11,150 nt of DNA from positions 1 through 11,150 of the forward strand of contig CAJUFK010000112.1 of the NCBI GenBank assembly GCA_910585535.1. Reading direction: 5' to 3'. This document shows, piece by piece, positions 1-6,561 of this stretch. Under the pieces are notes generated by a model. The model worked only from the letters and a program-made list of their open reading frames with translations, had not been told where the DNA came from and did not search any database. A program made the position numbers and the translations under genes. The DNA comes from an uncultured Angelakisella sp. (lineage in GTDB: Bacteria > Bacillota > Clostridia > Oscillospirales > Ruminococcaceae). Each line of letters begins with the position of its first letter. Positions within the stretch are counted from its first letter, which is position 1.

Positions 1-961
1 GCTTGAGATAAACACCAGCGCGTGAAATGCGGACAGACTTCTTCTTGCCAGCGGACTCGTTATTGCCAGGGGTTAGGCCGGCCCAGCAGCATAGGCGTTT
101 GGAAGAACCAAACTGAGCCATATCCACACCGATTTCAGAGATAACAGTGATTGCGGAGCTGCAGTCAATGCCGGGGATGGTACAAAGGAGCGAAATAGCC
201 CCGTCGTACTTTTCGACCATAGCGTTGATGCAGATGTCCACCCGTTCAATCAGCTTTTCGATGTAATGGAGATGGTCGCGGATAATTCCAACGCGGCATT
301 TCTGCTCCGGCGCAATCTCATAACCCTCAATAGAGGCCAGCACATCATCCGCCTTTTTCTTGAGGGAACGCTGTAACAGAGAAACGCAATGCTGTGGATC
401 AAAATCCTCATCGGATGTCAGGTAATCCGTGATTGCGGTCGCGGATTTACCAAACATATCAGACACAACGGAATCAAGAGCCACATTGCAAACGGTAAAA
501 GCGTTTTGAAAACGATTCTTCTCACTGCTCTTCATAGAAGTGAGCTTATAGCGGTAGCGGGTCAACTCCCGCAAGATACGGATATCCTTGGCCGGAATAA
601 AGCTGCTTTTCACCAAACCGATGCGGAACAAATCCCCAATCCACTTGGAATCCTTTGTGTCATCCTTGTTTCCTTTTACAGCCTTCACCCACTTGGGGTT
701 GGCAATGACGACACGGATGCTGCGTTTTTCCAGAATGTTGAAAACCGGAACCCAATATTTCCCGGTAGATTCCATGCACACATCCAAACAGTTATTTTCG
801 TGGAGCCAATCGGCTAAACGGTTCAGGTCCGAGTTGAATGTGGAGAACCGCTTCTTCTGATAATTCGGTTGTAAGCTATCCTTTGGCGTTTTGATAATCG
901 TTGCAACCAGAAAGGACTTGTGAACATCCACCCCGCAACAAGTTGGAAATACAACCTTCAA
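1..961 (-). CDS. IS110-family transposase/recombinase (C-terminus cut by window edge)
   Basis: A DEDD recombinase that moves its element, known in this family to be guided by an element-encoded bridge RNA. From a TTG start at 961 there are 320 open codons before the window ends. An AGGAGG-type site at about 968-974, six bases upstream, supports the TTG start; no ATG gives the conserved N-terminus. The N-terminal RuvC-like DEDD domain shows GVDVHK (Asp12), MESTGKYW (Glu64) and KDDTKD (Asp101, Asp104). The C-terminal transposase-20 (IS116/IS110/IS902) domain shows IPGID, CCWAGLTPGNN and a candidate catalytic Ser near residue 303 in ESAGKKK. All four acidic residues are intact, so the visible part looks functional. 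Roughly the last 80 residues usual for the family would lie left of the window. GC content is lower than in the operon to the right, consistent with acquisition by transfer. Confidence 0.93.
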   Translation of the reverse strand, partial: MKVVFPTCCGVDVHKSFLVATIIKTPKDSLQPNYQKKRFSTFNSDLNRLADWLHENNCLDVCMESTGKYWVPVFNILEKRSIRVVIANPKWVKAVKGNKDDTKDSKWIGDLFRIGLVKSSFIPAKDIRILRELTRYRYKLTSMKSSEKNRFQNAFTVCNVALDSVVSDMFGKSATAITDYLTSDEDFDPQHCVSLLQRSLKKKADDVLASIEGYEIAPEQKCRVGIIRDHLHYIEKLIERVDICINAMVEKYDGAISLLCTIPGIDCSSAITVISEIGVDMAQFGSSKRLCCWAGLTPGNNESAGKKKSVRISRAGVYLK

Positions 962-1195
962 AACACACCCTCCTCATAAAAAATGGTGAGAGGAAGCAGT
1001 GTCTGAACCACCAAGCAATTAACAGGTGTTAATACAATCCTTAGTGTCCGGGCTCAAAGCGCCACTTATTTGTGCTTGAAAAGGTGATTCCAGCACTGAT
1101 TAAGATTCTGGCTTGAACTCTGGAAGTAATCTACGACTCCTCCTACCGTGCGTTGTAGTGTACTTCCTCTCAACTCAATTTTATTAGAAAGGCGA
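962..1195 (-). ncRNA. candidate IS110 bridge RNA region (upstream non-coding end)
   Basis: IS110-group elements are known to transcribe a structured bridge RNA from the non-coding stretch in front of the recombinase gene. Its internal loops pair with target and donor DNA. Here about 230 bases without a credible ORF sit in that position. Visible structure includes a TTCCAG (1088-1093) / CTGGAA (1120-1125) stem around a 26-base loop, and a 10-base inverted repeat, TGAGAGGAAG at 987-996 against CTTCCTCTCA at 1163-1172. The family logic is established. The exact RNA ends and loop assignments are inference and are not determined here. Confidence 0.4.
987..1172. repeat. 10-base inverted repeat flanking the IS110 upstream region
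   Basis: TGAGAGGAAG at 987-996 is perfectly complementary to CTTCCTCTCA at 1163-1172, with 166 bases between the arms. It could close a long RNA structure covering most of the presumed bridge RNA, or be a pair of subterminal recombinase sites. A chance match of this length in 250 bases is unlikely but possible. Confidence 0.5.
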
Positions 1196-1202
1196 CCGTT
1201 TG

Positions 1203-1249
1203 TCTGCACTCTTTCATCCCTATTTGTGCAGACCGCTTAGCGGTCAGCA
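1203..1249. repeat. two overlapping palindromes beside the IS end
   Basis: TCTGCAC (1203-1209) pairs with GTGCAGA (1226-1232). GACCGC (1231-1236) pairs with GCGGTC (1240-1245) around a TTA loop, and this second hairpin is extended by TGC/GCA across an A-A mismatch. The two hairpins share bases 1231-1232, so they are mutually exclusive. Neither is followed by a T run, so a terminator is unlikely. It may be the structured target into which the IS inserted, or a leader structure of the small gene at 1261. Confidence 0.5.
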
Positions 1250-1260
1250 TGGTGATTAAC

Positions 1261-1416
1261 ATGAATAAAATGGAATGCATCAACTGCGGACAATCTCTTG
1301 ATAGGGGTGAATTAACAGCTCCTTGGGAAGATGGTGATAACCCCAATGCATATGTCCGTTGTCCACATTGCGGGTATGAAAAAATTGTTTATGGTTTTGG
1401 CGAAGATGATGATTAA
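1261..1416 (+). CDS. small double-CxxC zinc-ribbon protein (51 aa)
   Basis: A 51-residue reading frame begins MNKMECINCG and ends in acidic GFGEDDD. Two CxxC knuckles, CINC (residues 6-9) and CPHC (34-37), are each followed by Gly and spaced as in a zinc ribbon, so one zinc ion is the likely ligand. The middle is acidic and Trp-containing (PWEDGDNPNAY). The start has only a weak GGTGA site at 1251-1255; a GTG at 1252 is an alternative start. A strong terminator follows eight bases after the stop, which supports a real, expressed unit. I recall similar small proteins in integrative elements of gut Firmicutes, but this was not searched. The function is unknown; DNA or RNA binding or a protein-docking role would fit. 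Confidence 0.7.
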   Translation: MNKMECINCGQSLDRGELTAPWEDGDNPNAYVRCPHCGYEKIVYGFGEDDD

Positions 1417-2142
1417 ATAAGCGTATCGAGAACTACTCACCCTCTGAGTGGTTCTCGATTTTTCATCATCCTGTACCTGCCGGAGCAGGCCGGGGACCTC
1501 CCTGGAGCCATTTCCCCGCGGCTTGCGGATGCCCAGCACCGCCACCTGGCGGAACCGCTGGAACTCCTTCCCGCAGAATTTGTACATCGAGAGCCGCTCA
1601 AAGTTGTCGCAGAGGATGCGGGCGATGTCGGCGGTGAGCCGGTAATAGGGGATGATGTAGACCAGAAGGCCGCCCTGCATCAGATGGCAGAGGCCGTTTA
1701 CCAGGAACCGCTTTTCATCCCGTCCAGTCTGGCCGTTTTCCCCCAGCACCGAGAGATAGGGGGAATTGAGGAACAGGTCCTCGGTGATCTTTTCCTCCAC
1801 CTGGCGCATGGCTGCCTCAAAGGGATTTGCGGGCGCAGCAGACGGTTTGGCTGCCGCCTTGGGAGCCGCAGGCTTCTTTTCCGGGGCAGCGGCCGGTTGG
1901 GGCGGGGCTTCGGGCTCTTTTTCTTTGGGGACATTGGCATCCTCCTTCTTTTCTTCGGGCTCCGGCGTTTCGGCGGGGGCCTTATCTGGCTGGGCGGTTT
2001 CTATGGTTTCCGTGACTTTTTCCTTTGGGGGCTGGGGGACTTCCTTTTCTGCGAACAGGGCGTCAAAGTCCTCCCCGCCGCTGCCAAGGTCCAGGCTGCC
2101 CTCTCCTCCGAAAATCGCCATGAAATCCAGGTTGTCACTCAT
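1312..2142 (-). pseudogene. chimeric remnant: disordered N-terminus joined to a DUF6094-type DNA methyltransferase fragment
   Basis: The ATG at 2142 has a good AAGGAGG site at about 2150-2157. Residues 1-120 are acidic then Pro/Ala/Lys/Glu-rich and end with ANPFEAAMRQVEEK. From about residue 122 the sequence switches to a compact fold: FLNSPYLS, RDEKRFL, GGLLVYIIPYYRLT, ARILCDNFE and FQRFRQVAVLGIRKPR. This resembles the motif IV region and after of DUF6094-type adenine methyltransferases carried by conjugative elements. The S-adenosylmethionine-binding N-terminal half is missing, and motif IV NPPY is NSPY. After about residue 228 (near 1460) the frame merely reads antisense through the terminator and zinc-ribbon gene. 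I read it as two conjugation-module genes joined by deletion and then truncated at the left by another event. The family call is from memory of motifs. Confidence 0.65.
1425..1463 (+). terminator. Rho-independent terminator of the zinc-ribbon gene
   Basis: A 15-base-pair stem with one T-G wobble (arms 1425-1439 and 1445-1459, loop CCCTC) is followed by five T residues at 1459-1463. It lies directly after the stop at 1416. On the minus strand no T run follows, so it acts in one direction. The minus-strand methyltransferase remnant reads antisense through it. Confidence 0.9.
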
Positions 2143-2172
2143 TGTCTTTTCCTCCTTCTTAGTTTTTGGGGC

Positions 2173-2219
2173 AAAAAAAGACCACAGCCGGACCCTTTCG
2201 GGTTGGCTATGGTCTTTTT
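2173..2219 (-). terminator. terminator hairpin downstream of the LysR gene, bidirectional
   Basis: The arms GACCACAGCC (2180-2189) and GGCTATGGTC (2205-2214) pair with one C-A mismatch. An inner ACCC/GGGT stem and a TTTC loop complete the hairpin. It is flanked by seven A on the left and five T on the right, so it can stop transcription from either side. No plus-strand gene precedes it, so its likely job is to end the LysR transcript and insulate the remnant gene at 2142. Confidence 0.8.
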
Positions 2220-2383
2220 GTCTGGTCGTATTTCGGTTTTTGTGTTGGACGGGTTACAGCGGGGCGCACTGGCCCCTGGGGATTTCTGCTCCTACCTTGG
2301 GCGGCTCTGACGGGCCGCGCTACACTCCTACCTGAAATACAGGTCTATTTTAGCACGAGGAAGGAGGGGTGTACACTTGCACT
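2220..2383. other. intergenic stretch with no gene seen
   Basis: These 164 bases between the terminator and the LysR stop hold no credible ORF. The only visible structure is a short ACCTG/CAGGT palindrome at about 2331-2345, without a T run. Confidence 0.6.
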
Positions 2384-3274
2384 TTACAGCTTGACAACAT
2401 CTCCATGGGTATAGGCCGCCTGAGCCAGTTCAATAAAGTACCGGGTGCTTTCCCGCTGATCCTCCCGGTGATAGCCCAGCACACAGGGGATCACATCCGG
2501 GCAGTCAAAGGGGACCCATACAAACTCCCCATTGTGGTCGTTGGCAAAACCGGGGGTGAGAACCACTCCTTTTCTGGCCGCCACATTGGCAAGGGCGGTC
2601 TCGTGGTCGGGACAGTTGAGGACCTTCACCTGTCCTGTTGCCACGATGCGGTTTTGTACGGCGACCAACTCCGGCGGGGAGCCGCCCCCTACCATGAATA
2701 CACGACCGGCAAGGTCGGCCTCGCTTACCGTTTCCCTTTGGGCCAGGGTGTCGTCTTTTCTCAGAATCAGGTAAAAATGGCTCTCGAATAAAGGCGCCAT
2801 ACGGACAGCGGTGAACCGGCGGAGTTCCGATTCCCTGGCGAAGAGAATGTCCTGCTCCCCCCGGAGGAACAGGTCCAGCCGCTCCTCCCCATAGACAAAG
2901 CGGATGTTCAGCGCCACATGGGGCATCGCCGCCTCGAACCGCTCCATGATCTGGGGGAGAAAACAGATGCAGGAGCGCATAGGAATGCAGACATTCAGCG
3001 CCTCGCGGTATCGGGAATCCATGTTCTGCCCCTGCTCCACCGCCGCCTTGATCTCGGCGCGGATCCGCCGCAGCTCCCCGCAGAACTGGGACCCTGCCGG
3101 GGTCAATGCCGCACCCTTGCCGGAACGCTGGAAAAGCCGGAAGCCAATCTCATCCTCCAGACACTGGATCTGATAGGTCAGGGAGGGCTGACTGATAAAA
3201 AGATGCTCCGCCGCCCGGCTGAAATTCAGCGTGGCGGACAGCTCCAAGGCACAGTCCATCTGTTTTGTTGTCAT
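2384..3274 (-). CDS. LysR-family transcriptional regulator
   Basis: A 296-residue protein, the usual LysR length. Residues 1-62 are the N-terminal winged helix-turn-helix, with the family signature FSRAAEHLFISQPSLTYQI followed by LEDEIGFRLFQR and LTPAG. A linker helix follows. From about residue 90 to the end is the periplasmic-binding-protein-like effector domain, as in other LysR proteins. The ATG at 3274 is preceded by AAAAGGAGG at 3281-3289 with a six-base gap, which fixes the start. It is transcribed away from the AKR operon, and the two promoters overlap. In this layout LysR proteins usually repress themselves and activate the divergent operon with a small co-inducer. The ligand is unknown, though an operon substrate is the natural guess. 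Confidence 0.93.
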   Translation of the reverse strand: MTTKQMDCALELSATLNFSRAAEHLFISQPSLTYQIQCLEDEIGFRLFQRSGKGAALTPAGSQFCGELRRIRAEIKAAVEQGQNMDSRYREALNVCIPMRSCICFLPQIMERFEAAMPHVALNIRFVYGEERLDLFLRGEQDILFARESELRRFTAVRMAPLFESHFYLILRKDDTLAQRETVSEADLAGRVFMVGGGSPPELVAVQNRIVATGQVKVLNCPDHETALANVAARKGVVLTPGFANDHNGEFVWVPFDCPDVIPCVLGYHREDQRESTRYFIELAQAAYTHGDVVKL

Positions 3275-3314
3275 CGGGGGCCTCCTTTTCCTTGGCTATA
3301 AAAAAATCAAATCA

Positions 3315-3343
3315 ATTATAGCAAATTTCGATTGTACTTTCAA
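3315..3343 (-). promoter_or_regulatory. promoter of the LysR gene
   Basis: On the minus strand, TTGAAA (3338-3343) and TATAAT (3315-3320) are separated by exactly 17 bases, close to the sigma-70/sigma-A consensus. It sits about 40 bases upstream of the LysR start. The spacer contains the -35-like element of the divergent operon promoter, so the two polymerase sites overlap. Confidence 0.8.
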
Positions 3344-3362
3344 CGGTGATGCTCTTTATAAT
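3332..3362 (+). promoter_or_regulatory. promoter of the AKR operon, probably activator-dependent
   Basis: A perfect TATAAT lies at 3357-3362. The best -35 match is TTGTAC at 3332-3337, with a long 19-base spacer. A poor -35 next to a good -10 is typical of promoters that need an activator. CAAT (3313-3316) and ATTG (3331-3334) form a dyad just upstream that could be part of a LysR site. A start near 3369 leaves about 30 bases of leader before the ATG at 3400. Confidence 0.65.
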
Positions 3363-3399
3363 AAAAGCAGACAGAGAAATAACCGATGAAAGAGATGAA

Positions 3400-4365
3400 A
3401 TGATGAAAACACGAAATTTGGGCTCCCTCACCGTCTCGGAGGTGGGAATGGGCTGTATGGCTTTCTCCCACGGCTACGGAAAGATCCCCCCGGAGGAATA
3501 CAGCGTCCAGGCCATCCAAAACGCATACCGCCACGGCTGCACCTTCTTCGACACGGCGGAAATCTATAGCCCCGGCCTGACGGGCATCGGCCACAACGAG
3601 CGCATCGTGGGCAAGGCTTTGAAGGAGGTGCGGGAAAAGGTGGTACTGGGCACCAAGCTCTTTCTGGACCGGTCCGAGGTCCGGGGTGGGGTGTACCTGG
3701 CAATCCGCCAGCACCTGGAGGACTCCATGGCCCGGCTCCAGACCGACTGGGTGGACCTCTACTACCTCCACCGCACCGGCAACGTCCCCGTTGAGGAGGT
3801 GGCCGAGGCCATGGGCCGCCTCATCGACGAAGGGCTCATCCGGGGGTGGGGGCTGTCCCAGGTGGATGTAGAGGTCATTGACCGGGCCCAGCAGGTTACT
3901 CCCCTCACCGCCATCCAAAATATCTACTCCATGGTGGAGCGGGATATGGAGACACGGGTCATCCCCTACTGCCTGGAACATCATATCGGCGTTGTGCCCT
4001 TCTCTCCCATCGCCAGCGGCCTTTTATCCGGCAGGATTACGCCGGATACGCAGTTTGAGAAAAATGACGATGTCCGTAACTGGGTCCCCCAGCTGAGCCG
4101 CCGTAACATCATCGGCAACCAGCCCATCATCGACCTGTTAAAAGAATACGCTGAAAAGAAAAACGCCACCCCGGCCCAAATCTCCCTGGCCTGGATGCTC
4201 CACAAGTACCCTCATGTGGTCCCCATTCCCGGCTCCAAAAACAGGGAGCGGATCATTGAAAACTTAGACGCTTCCCAGGTGGCGCTGACCGAAGAGGAAT
4301 TCCGGGCCTTGGAGGATTTCTTGGACCGGTGTAAAGTATATGGCCACCGGGGCTTTGCCCGGTAG
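3400..4365 (+). CDS. aldo/keto reductase, stand-alone
   Basis: Predicted cytosolic NAD(P)H-dependent reductase of the single-barrel AKR family, about 321 residues. The catalytic tetrad is visible as Asp51 and Tyr56 (FDTAEIY), Lys86 (GTK) and His124 (YYLHR). The C-terminal cofactor-binding signature VPIPGSKNRERIIEN is also present. The open frame extends upstream to 3346, but the operon -10 box at 3357-3362 lies inside that extension and the extra 18 residues do not resemble an AKR. I therefore choose ATG 3400 (or the adjacent 3403). The ribosome binding site there is weak. The stop is 21 bases before the next gene, so the two are co-transcribed. It closely resembles the C-terminal half of the next protein, even at DNA level. 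The substrate is unknown. Confidence 0.93.
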   Translation: MMKTRNLGSLTVSEVGMGCMAFSHGYGKIPPEEYSVQAIQNAYRHGCTFFDTAEIYSPGLTGIGHNERIVGKALKEVREKVVLGTKLFLDRSEVRGGVYLAIRQHLEDSMARLQTDWVDLYYLHRTGNVPVEEVAEAMGRLIDEGLIRGWGLSQVDVEVIDRAQQVTPLTAIQNIYSMVERDMETRVIPYCLEHHIGVVPFSPIASGLLSGRITPDTQFEKNDDVRNWVPQLSRRNIIGNQPIIDLLKEYAEKKNATPAQISLAWMLHKYPHVVPIPGSKNRERIIENLDASQVALTEEEFRALEDFLDRCKVYGHRGFAR

Positions 4366-6393
4366 AGAGGAACAGGAGGAAGTGACATGAAAAAATTAGG
4401 CTTTGGCCTCATGCGTCTCCCCCAGACCGACAGCGATTACGGCAATGTGGACTATGAGCGGGTGAAGAAGATGGCCGACCGGTTTATGGCCGAGGGCTTT
4501 ACCTATTTTGACACCGCCGCCCCCTACCACAAGGGCAACAGCGAGGTGGCCTTCCGGGAGGCGGTAGCCAAGCGCTATCCCCGTTCCTCCTACACCATCA
4601 CAGATAAGCTCTCCCTGTTTATGATCAAGTCCCCGGAGGAGTTCCCCGCCTTCTTCCAGGGCCAGCTGGAACGGCTGGGGGTGGAGTATCTGGATTACTA
4701 CTGGCTCCACGGTCTGGGCGGCCCCTCCTACCGCCAGGCGGAGGAATGGCACGCCTTTGATTTTGTCCAAAGCCTCAAGGCGGAGGGGAAGGTGAAGCAT
4801 ATCGGCCTTTCCTTCCACGACAAGGCGGCTCTGTTGGATGAGATCTTGACCAAGCACCCGGAGATGGAATATGTCCAGCTTCAGCTCAACTATCTGGACT
4901 GGGAGGACGCCACCGTGGAGGCCCGCAAGTGCTACAAGGTGGCAACGAAGCACCGCAAGCCGGTCATCGTCATGGAGCCCATCAAAGGGGGCAGCCTTGT
5001 GAATATCCCGGAGGAGGCCGAGGCCCTGTTCAAGAGCCACGCCCCGGAGCTGTCCACCGCCTCCTGGGCCATCCGCTTTGCCGCCAGCCCCGCCAATGTG
5101 ATGATGGTCCTTTCCGGCATGAGCGATGAAGCCCAGATGGAGGATAACCTCAGCTATATGAAGCAGTTCCGGCCATTGGACCAACAGGAACCGGAGCCTT
5201 CCAAAACCGAAACCCAAGTCTCTCTTGATTTTGGCGGTATCACGGTTTTGGCGGAGATGGAGGACAGTGAGACTACAAAGGCCTTTTTGAACCGTCTGCC
5301 CCTGACCCTTTCCATGGACCGCTACGCCGACCGGGAGTATTACGCCGCCATCCCTGCCCTGCCGGAAAATGGGGAGGCCATCCCGGATTTTGAAAACGGC
5401 GACATCACCTACTACACCACCGGAAACTCCCTGGCCATCTTCTTCGGCAACGCAGGGAACTCCCACCAGGCGGGGCTCATCCGCATGGGAAGGATCACCT
5501 CTGACCTTGCCGCCTTTGACAGCATCGGGGACAGCGTGGAAGTGACCATCGGGTTGGCCGGGGAGGAAGGAGAAAGGGAAATGCAAAGAATGGAAAAACG
5601 CATTTTGGGAAAAGATTTAGAGGTTTCCGCCGTGGGCTTTGGCTGTATGGGCATGACCCATACCTTTGGCGCGGCGGCGGATAAAAAGGAAATGACCAGG
5701 ATATTGCAGGCCGCCGTGGAACAGGGCTACACCTTTTTTGATACCGCTGAGGTCTATGTCAGCGACGACGGCTCGGACGAACACAATGAGGACCTGGTGG
5801 GAGCAGCCCTGAAGCCCTATCGGGACAGGGTGAAGATCGCCACCAAATTCGGCATCGCCTTTAAGCCGGGGGGCGGCTTTCTCTATGATACCCGCCCGGA
5901 GAAGATCCGGGAGTCGCTGGAAACCTCCCTGCGCCGCCTGCAAACCGACCATATCGACCTGTATTATCTGCATCGCTACGAGCCGGGCAGCGCCATCGAG
6001 GAGGTGGCCCAGGTGATGGAACAACTGATTCGGGAGGGAAAGATCCTTCACTGGGGGCTTTCCACCGTCACCGAGGATATTATTCGCCGGGCCCATGCTG
6101 TTTGCCCTGTGACGGCGGTACAGAACATCTTCTCGATGCTGGACCGGGATACCGAGAAGCTGCTCCCGGCTTTGGAGGAGCTTCACATCGGCCTTGTGAC
6201 CCACTGCCCACTGGCCAAGGGATTTCTCACCGCCGTCTATGATAAAAACTCGGTTTTCCCGGAGGGGGACTGGCGGGGACGGATGGAGCTGTTTACCGAG
6301 GAGGGCATCCAAAAGCGGCAGGCGGTGCTGGACCTGATCGGGGCCAAGGCGCAGGAGAAAAACGCCACCCCGGCCCAGATCTCCCTGGCCTGG
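4158..6393. repeat. 37-base near-identical repeat from AKR gene duplication
   Basis: Positions 4158-4194 and 6357-6393 differ at a single base (CAAAT against CAGAT). Both encode the conserved stretch NATPAQISLAW in the two related AKR domains. The surrounding similarity is lower, consistent with an older duplication, with possible gene conversion at this patch. Confidence 0.75.
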
Positions 6394-6549
6394 CTTATGG
6401 GCAAAAGGCCCTGGATCGTCCCCATCCCCGGCACCCGGAAAATGGAGCGGATGATCGAAAACGGCGGCGCGGCCAATATCCACCTGACCGAAGCCGAGAT
6501 CGTGGAGATCGACCGCAAGCTGGATGATTTTATCGGTCCGGTACAATAA
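4387..6549 (+). CDS. AKR / cyclophilin-like / AKR triple-domain fusion (720 aa)
   Basis: Residues 1-265 are an AKR beginning MKKLGFGLMRLP, with tetrad Asp42, Tyr47 (FDTAAPY), Lys74 and His108. This subfamily normally ends in a 4Fe-4S domain, which is absent here. Residues about 277-392 match the cyclophilin-like fold domain (PF18050 type): FGGITVLAEMEDSETTKAF, DREYYAAIPAL, GDITYYT and LAIFFGN. Residues 399-720 are a second, different AKR like the upstream gene, with Asp452, Tyr457, Lys487 and His529. An AAGGAG site at 5567-5572 lies eight bases before Met399 (5581), so the last AKR may also be translated alone, and the fusion may reflect a lost stop codon. AGGAGG precedes the ATG at 4387. It is probably cytosolic, with no signal peptide. 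The role is inferred as reduction of carbonyl substrates. Confidence 0.88.
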   Translation: MKKLGFGLMRLPQTDSDYGNVDYERVKKMADRFMAEGFTYFDTAAPYHKGNSEVAFREAVAKRYPRSSYTITDKLSLFMIKSPEEFPAFFQGQLERLGVEYLDYYWLHGLGGPSYRQAEEWHAFDFVQSLKAEGKVKHIGLSFHDKAALLDEILTKHPEMEYVQLQLNYLDWEDATVEARKCYKVATKHRKPVIVMEPIKGGSLVNIPEEAEALFKSHAPELSTASWAIRFAASPANVMMVLSGMSDEAQMEDNLSYMKQFRPLDQQEPEPSKTETQVSLDFGGITVLAEMEDSETTKAFLNRLPLTLSMDRYADREYYAAIPALPENGEAIPDFENGDITYYTTGNSLAIFFGNAGNSHQAGLIRMGRITSDLAAFDSIGDSVEVTIGLAGEEGEREMQRMEKRILGKDLEVSAVGFGCMGMTHTFGAAADKKEMTRILQAAVEQGYTFFDTAEVYVSDDGSDEHNEDLVGAALKPYRDRVKIATKFGIAFKPGGGFLYDTRPEKIRESLETSLRRLQTDHIDLYYLHRYEPGSAIEEVAQVMEQLIREGKILHWGLSTVTEDIIRRAHAVCPVTAVQNIFSMLDRDTEKLLPALEELHIGLVTHCPLAKGFLTAVYDKNSVFPEGDWRGRMELFTEEGIQKRQAVLDLIGAKAQEKNATPAQISLAWLMGKRPWIVPIPGTRKMERMIENGGAANIHLTEAEIVEIDRKLDDFIGPVQ
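5567..5583 (+). promoter_or_regulatory. internal ribosome binding site and start inside the fusion gene
   Basis: AAGGAG at 5567-5572 is followed eight bases later by ATG at 5581, with a second ATG at 5590. This is exactly where the second AKR domain begins (ILGKDLEVSAVGFGCMGM). The spacing is good for initiation. It looks like the start signal of a gene that was once separate and is now read through in frame. Confidence 0.65.
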
Positions 6550-6561
6550 AGGAGGACGACG

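Larger units (their letters stand above)
1..1195 (-). mobile_element. IS110-family insertion sequence, partial
   Basis: The element comprises the recombinase gene plus its upstream non-coding end. IS110 elements lack ordinary terminal inverted repeats and make little or no target duplication, so the right boundary cannot be fixed from one copy. I place it near 1195 because the following bases (1203-1249) form a palindrome cluster of the type these elements often target, and a separate gene starts at 1261. The other end lies outside the window. Confidence 0.6.

Noticed and set aside
389..860. plus-strand frames of 142 and 90 residues at the left edge
   Set aside because: They lie opposite the recognised IS110 recombinase and show no motif.
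1684..2335. plus-strand Gly/Phe- or Ser/Ala-rich frames
   Set aside because: They mirror the Pro/Ala/Glu-rich coding of the minus-strand remnant and have no start signals or domains.
2331..2345. ACCTG/CAGGT palindrome as a LysR-gene terminator
   Set aside because: The stem is only five bases and no T run follows on the minus strand; the hairpin at 2173-2219 is a far better candidate.
3346..3399. 18-residue N-terminal extension of the first AKR
   Set aside because: The operon -10 box lies within it and the residues do not fit the AKR family.
4396..5586. 396-residue minus-strand open frame opposite the fusion gene
   Set aside because: It is His/Gly/Leu-rich with no domain, no ribosome site, and lies opposite a clearly conserved AKR; a product of high GC.
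5617..6546. 309-residue minus-strand open frame opposite the second AKR half
   Set aside because: Same reason: antisense shadow of a domain with an intact catalytic tetrad.
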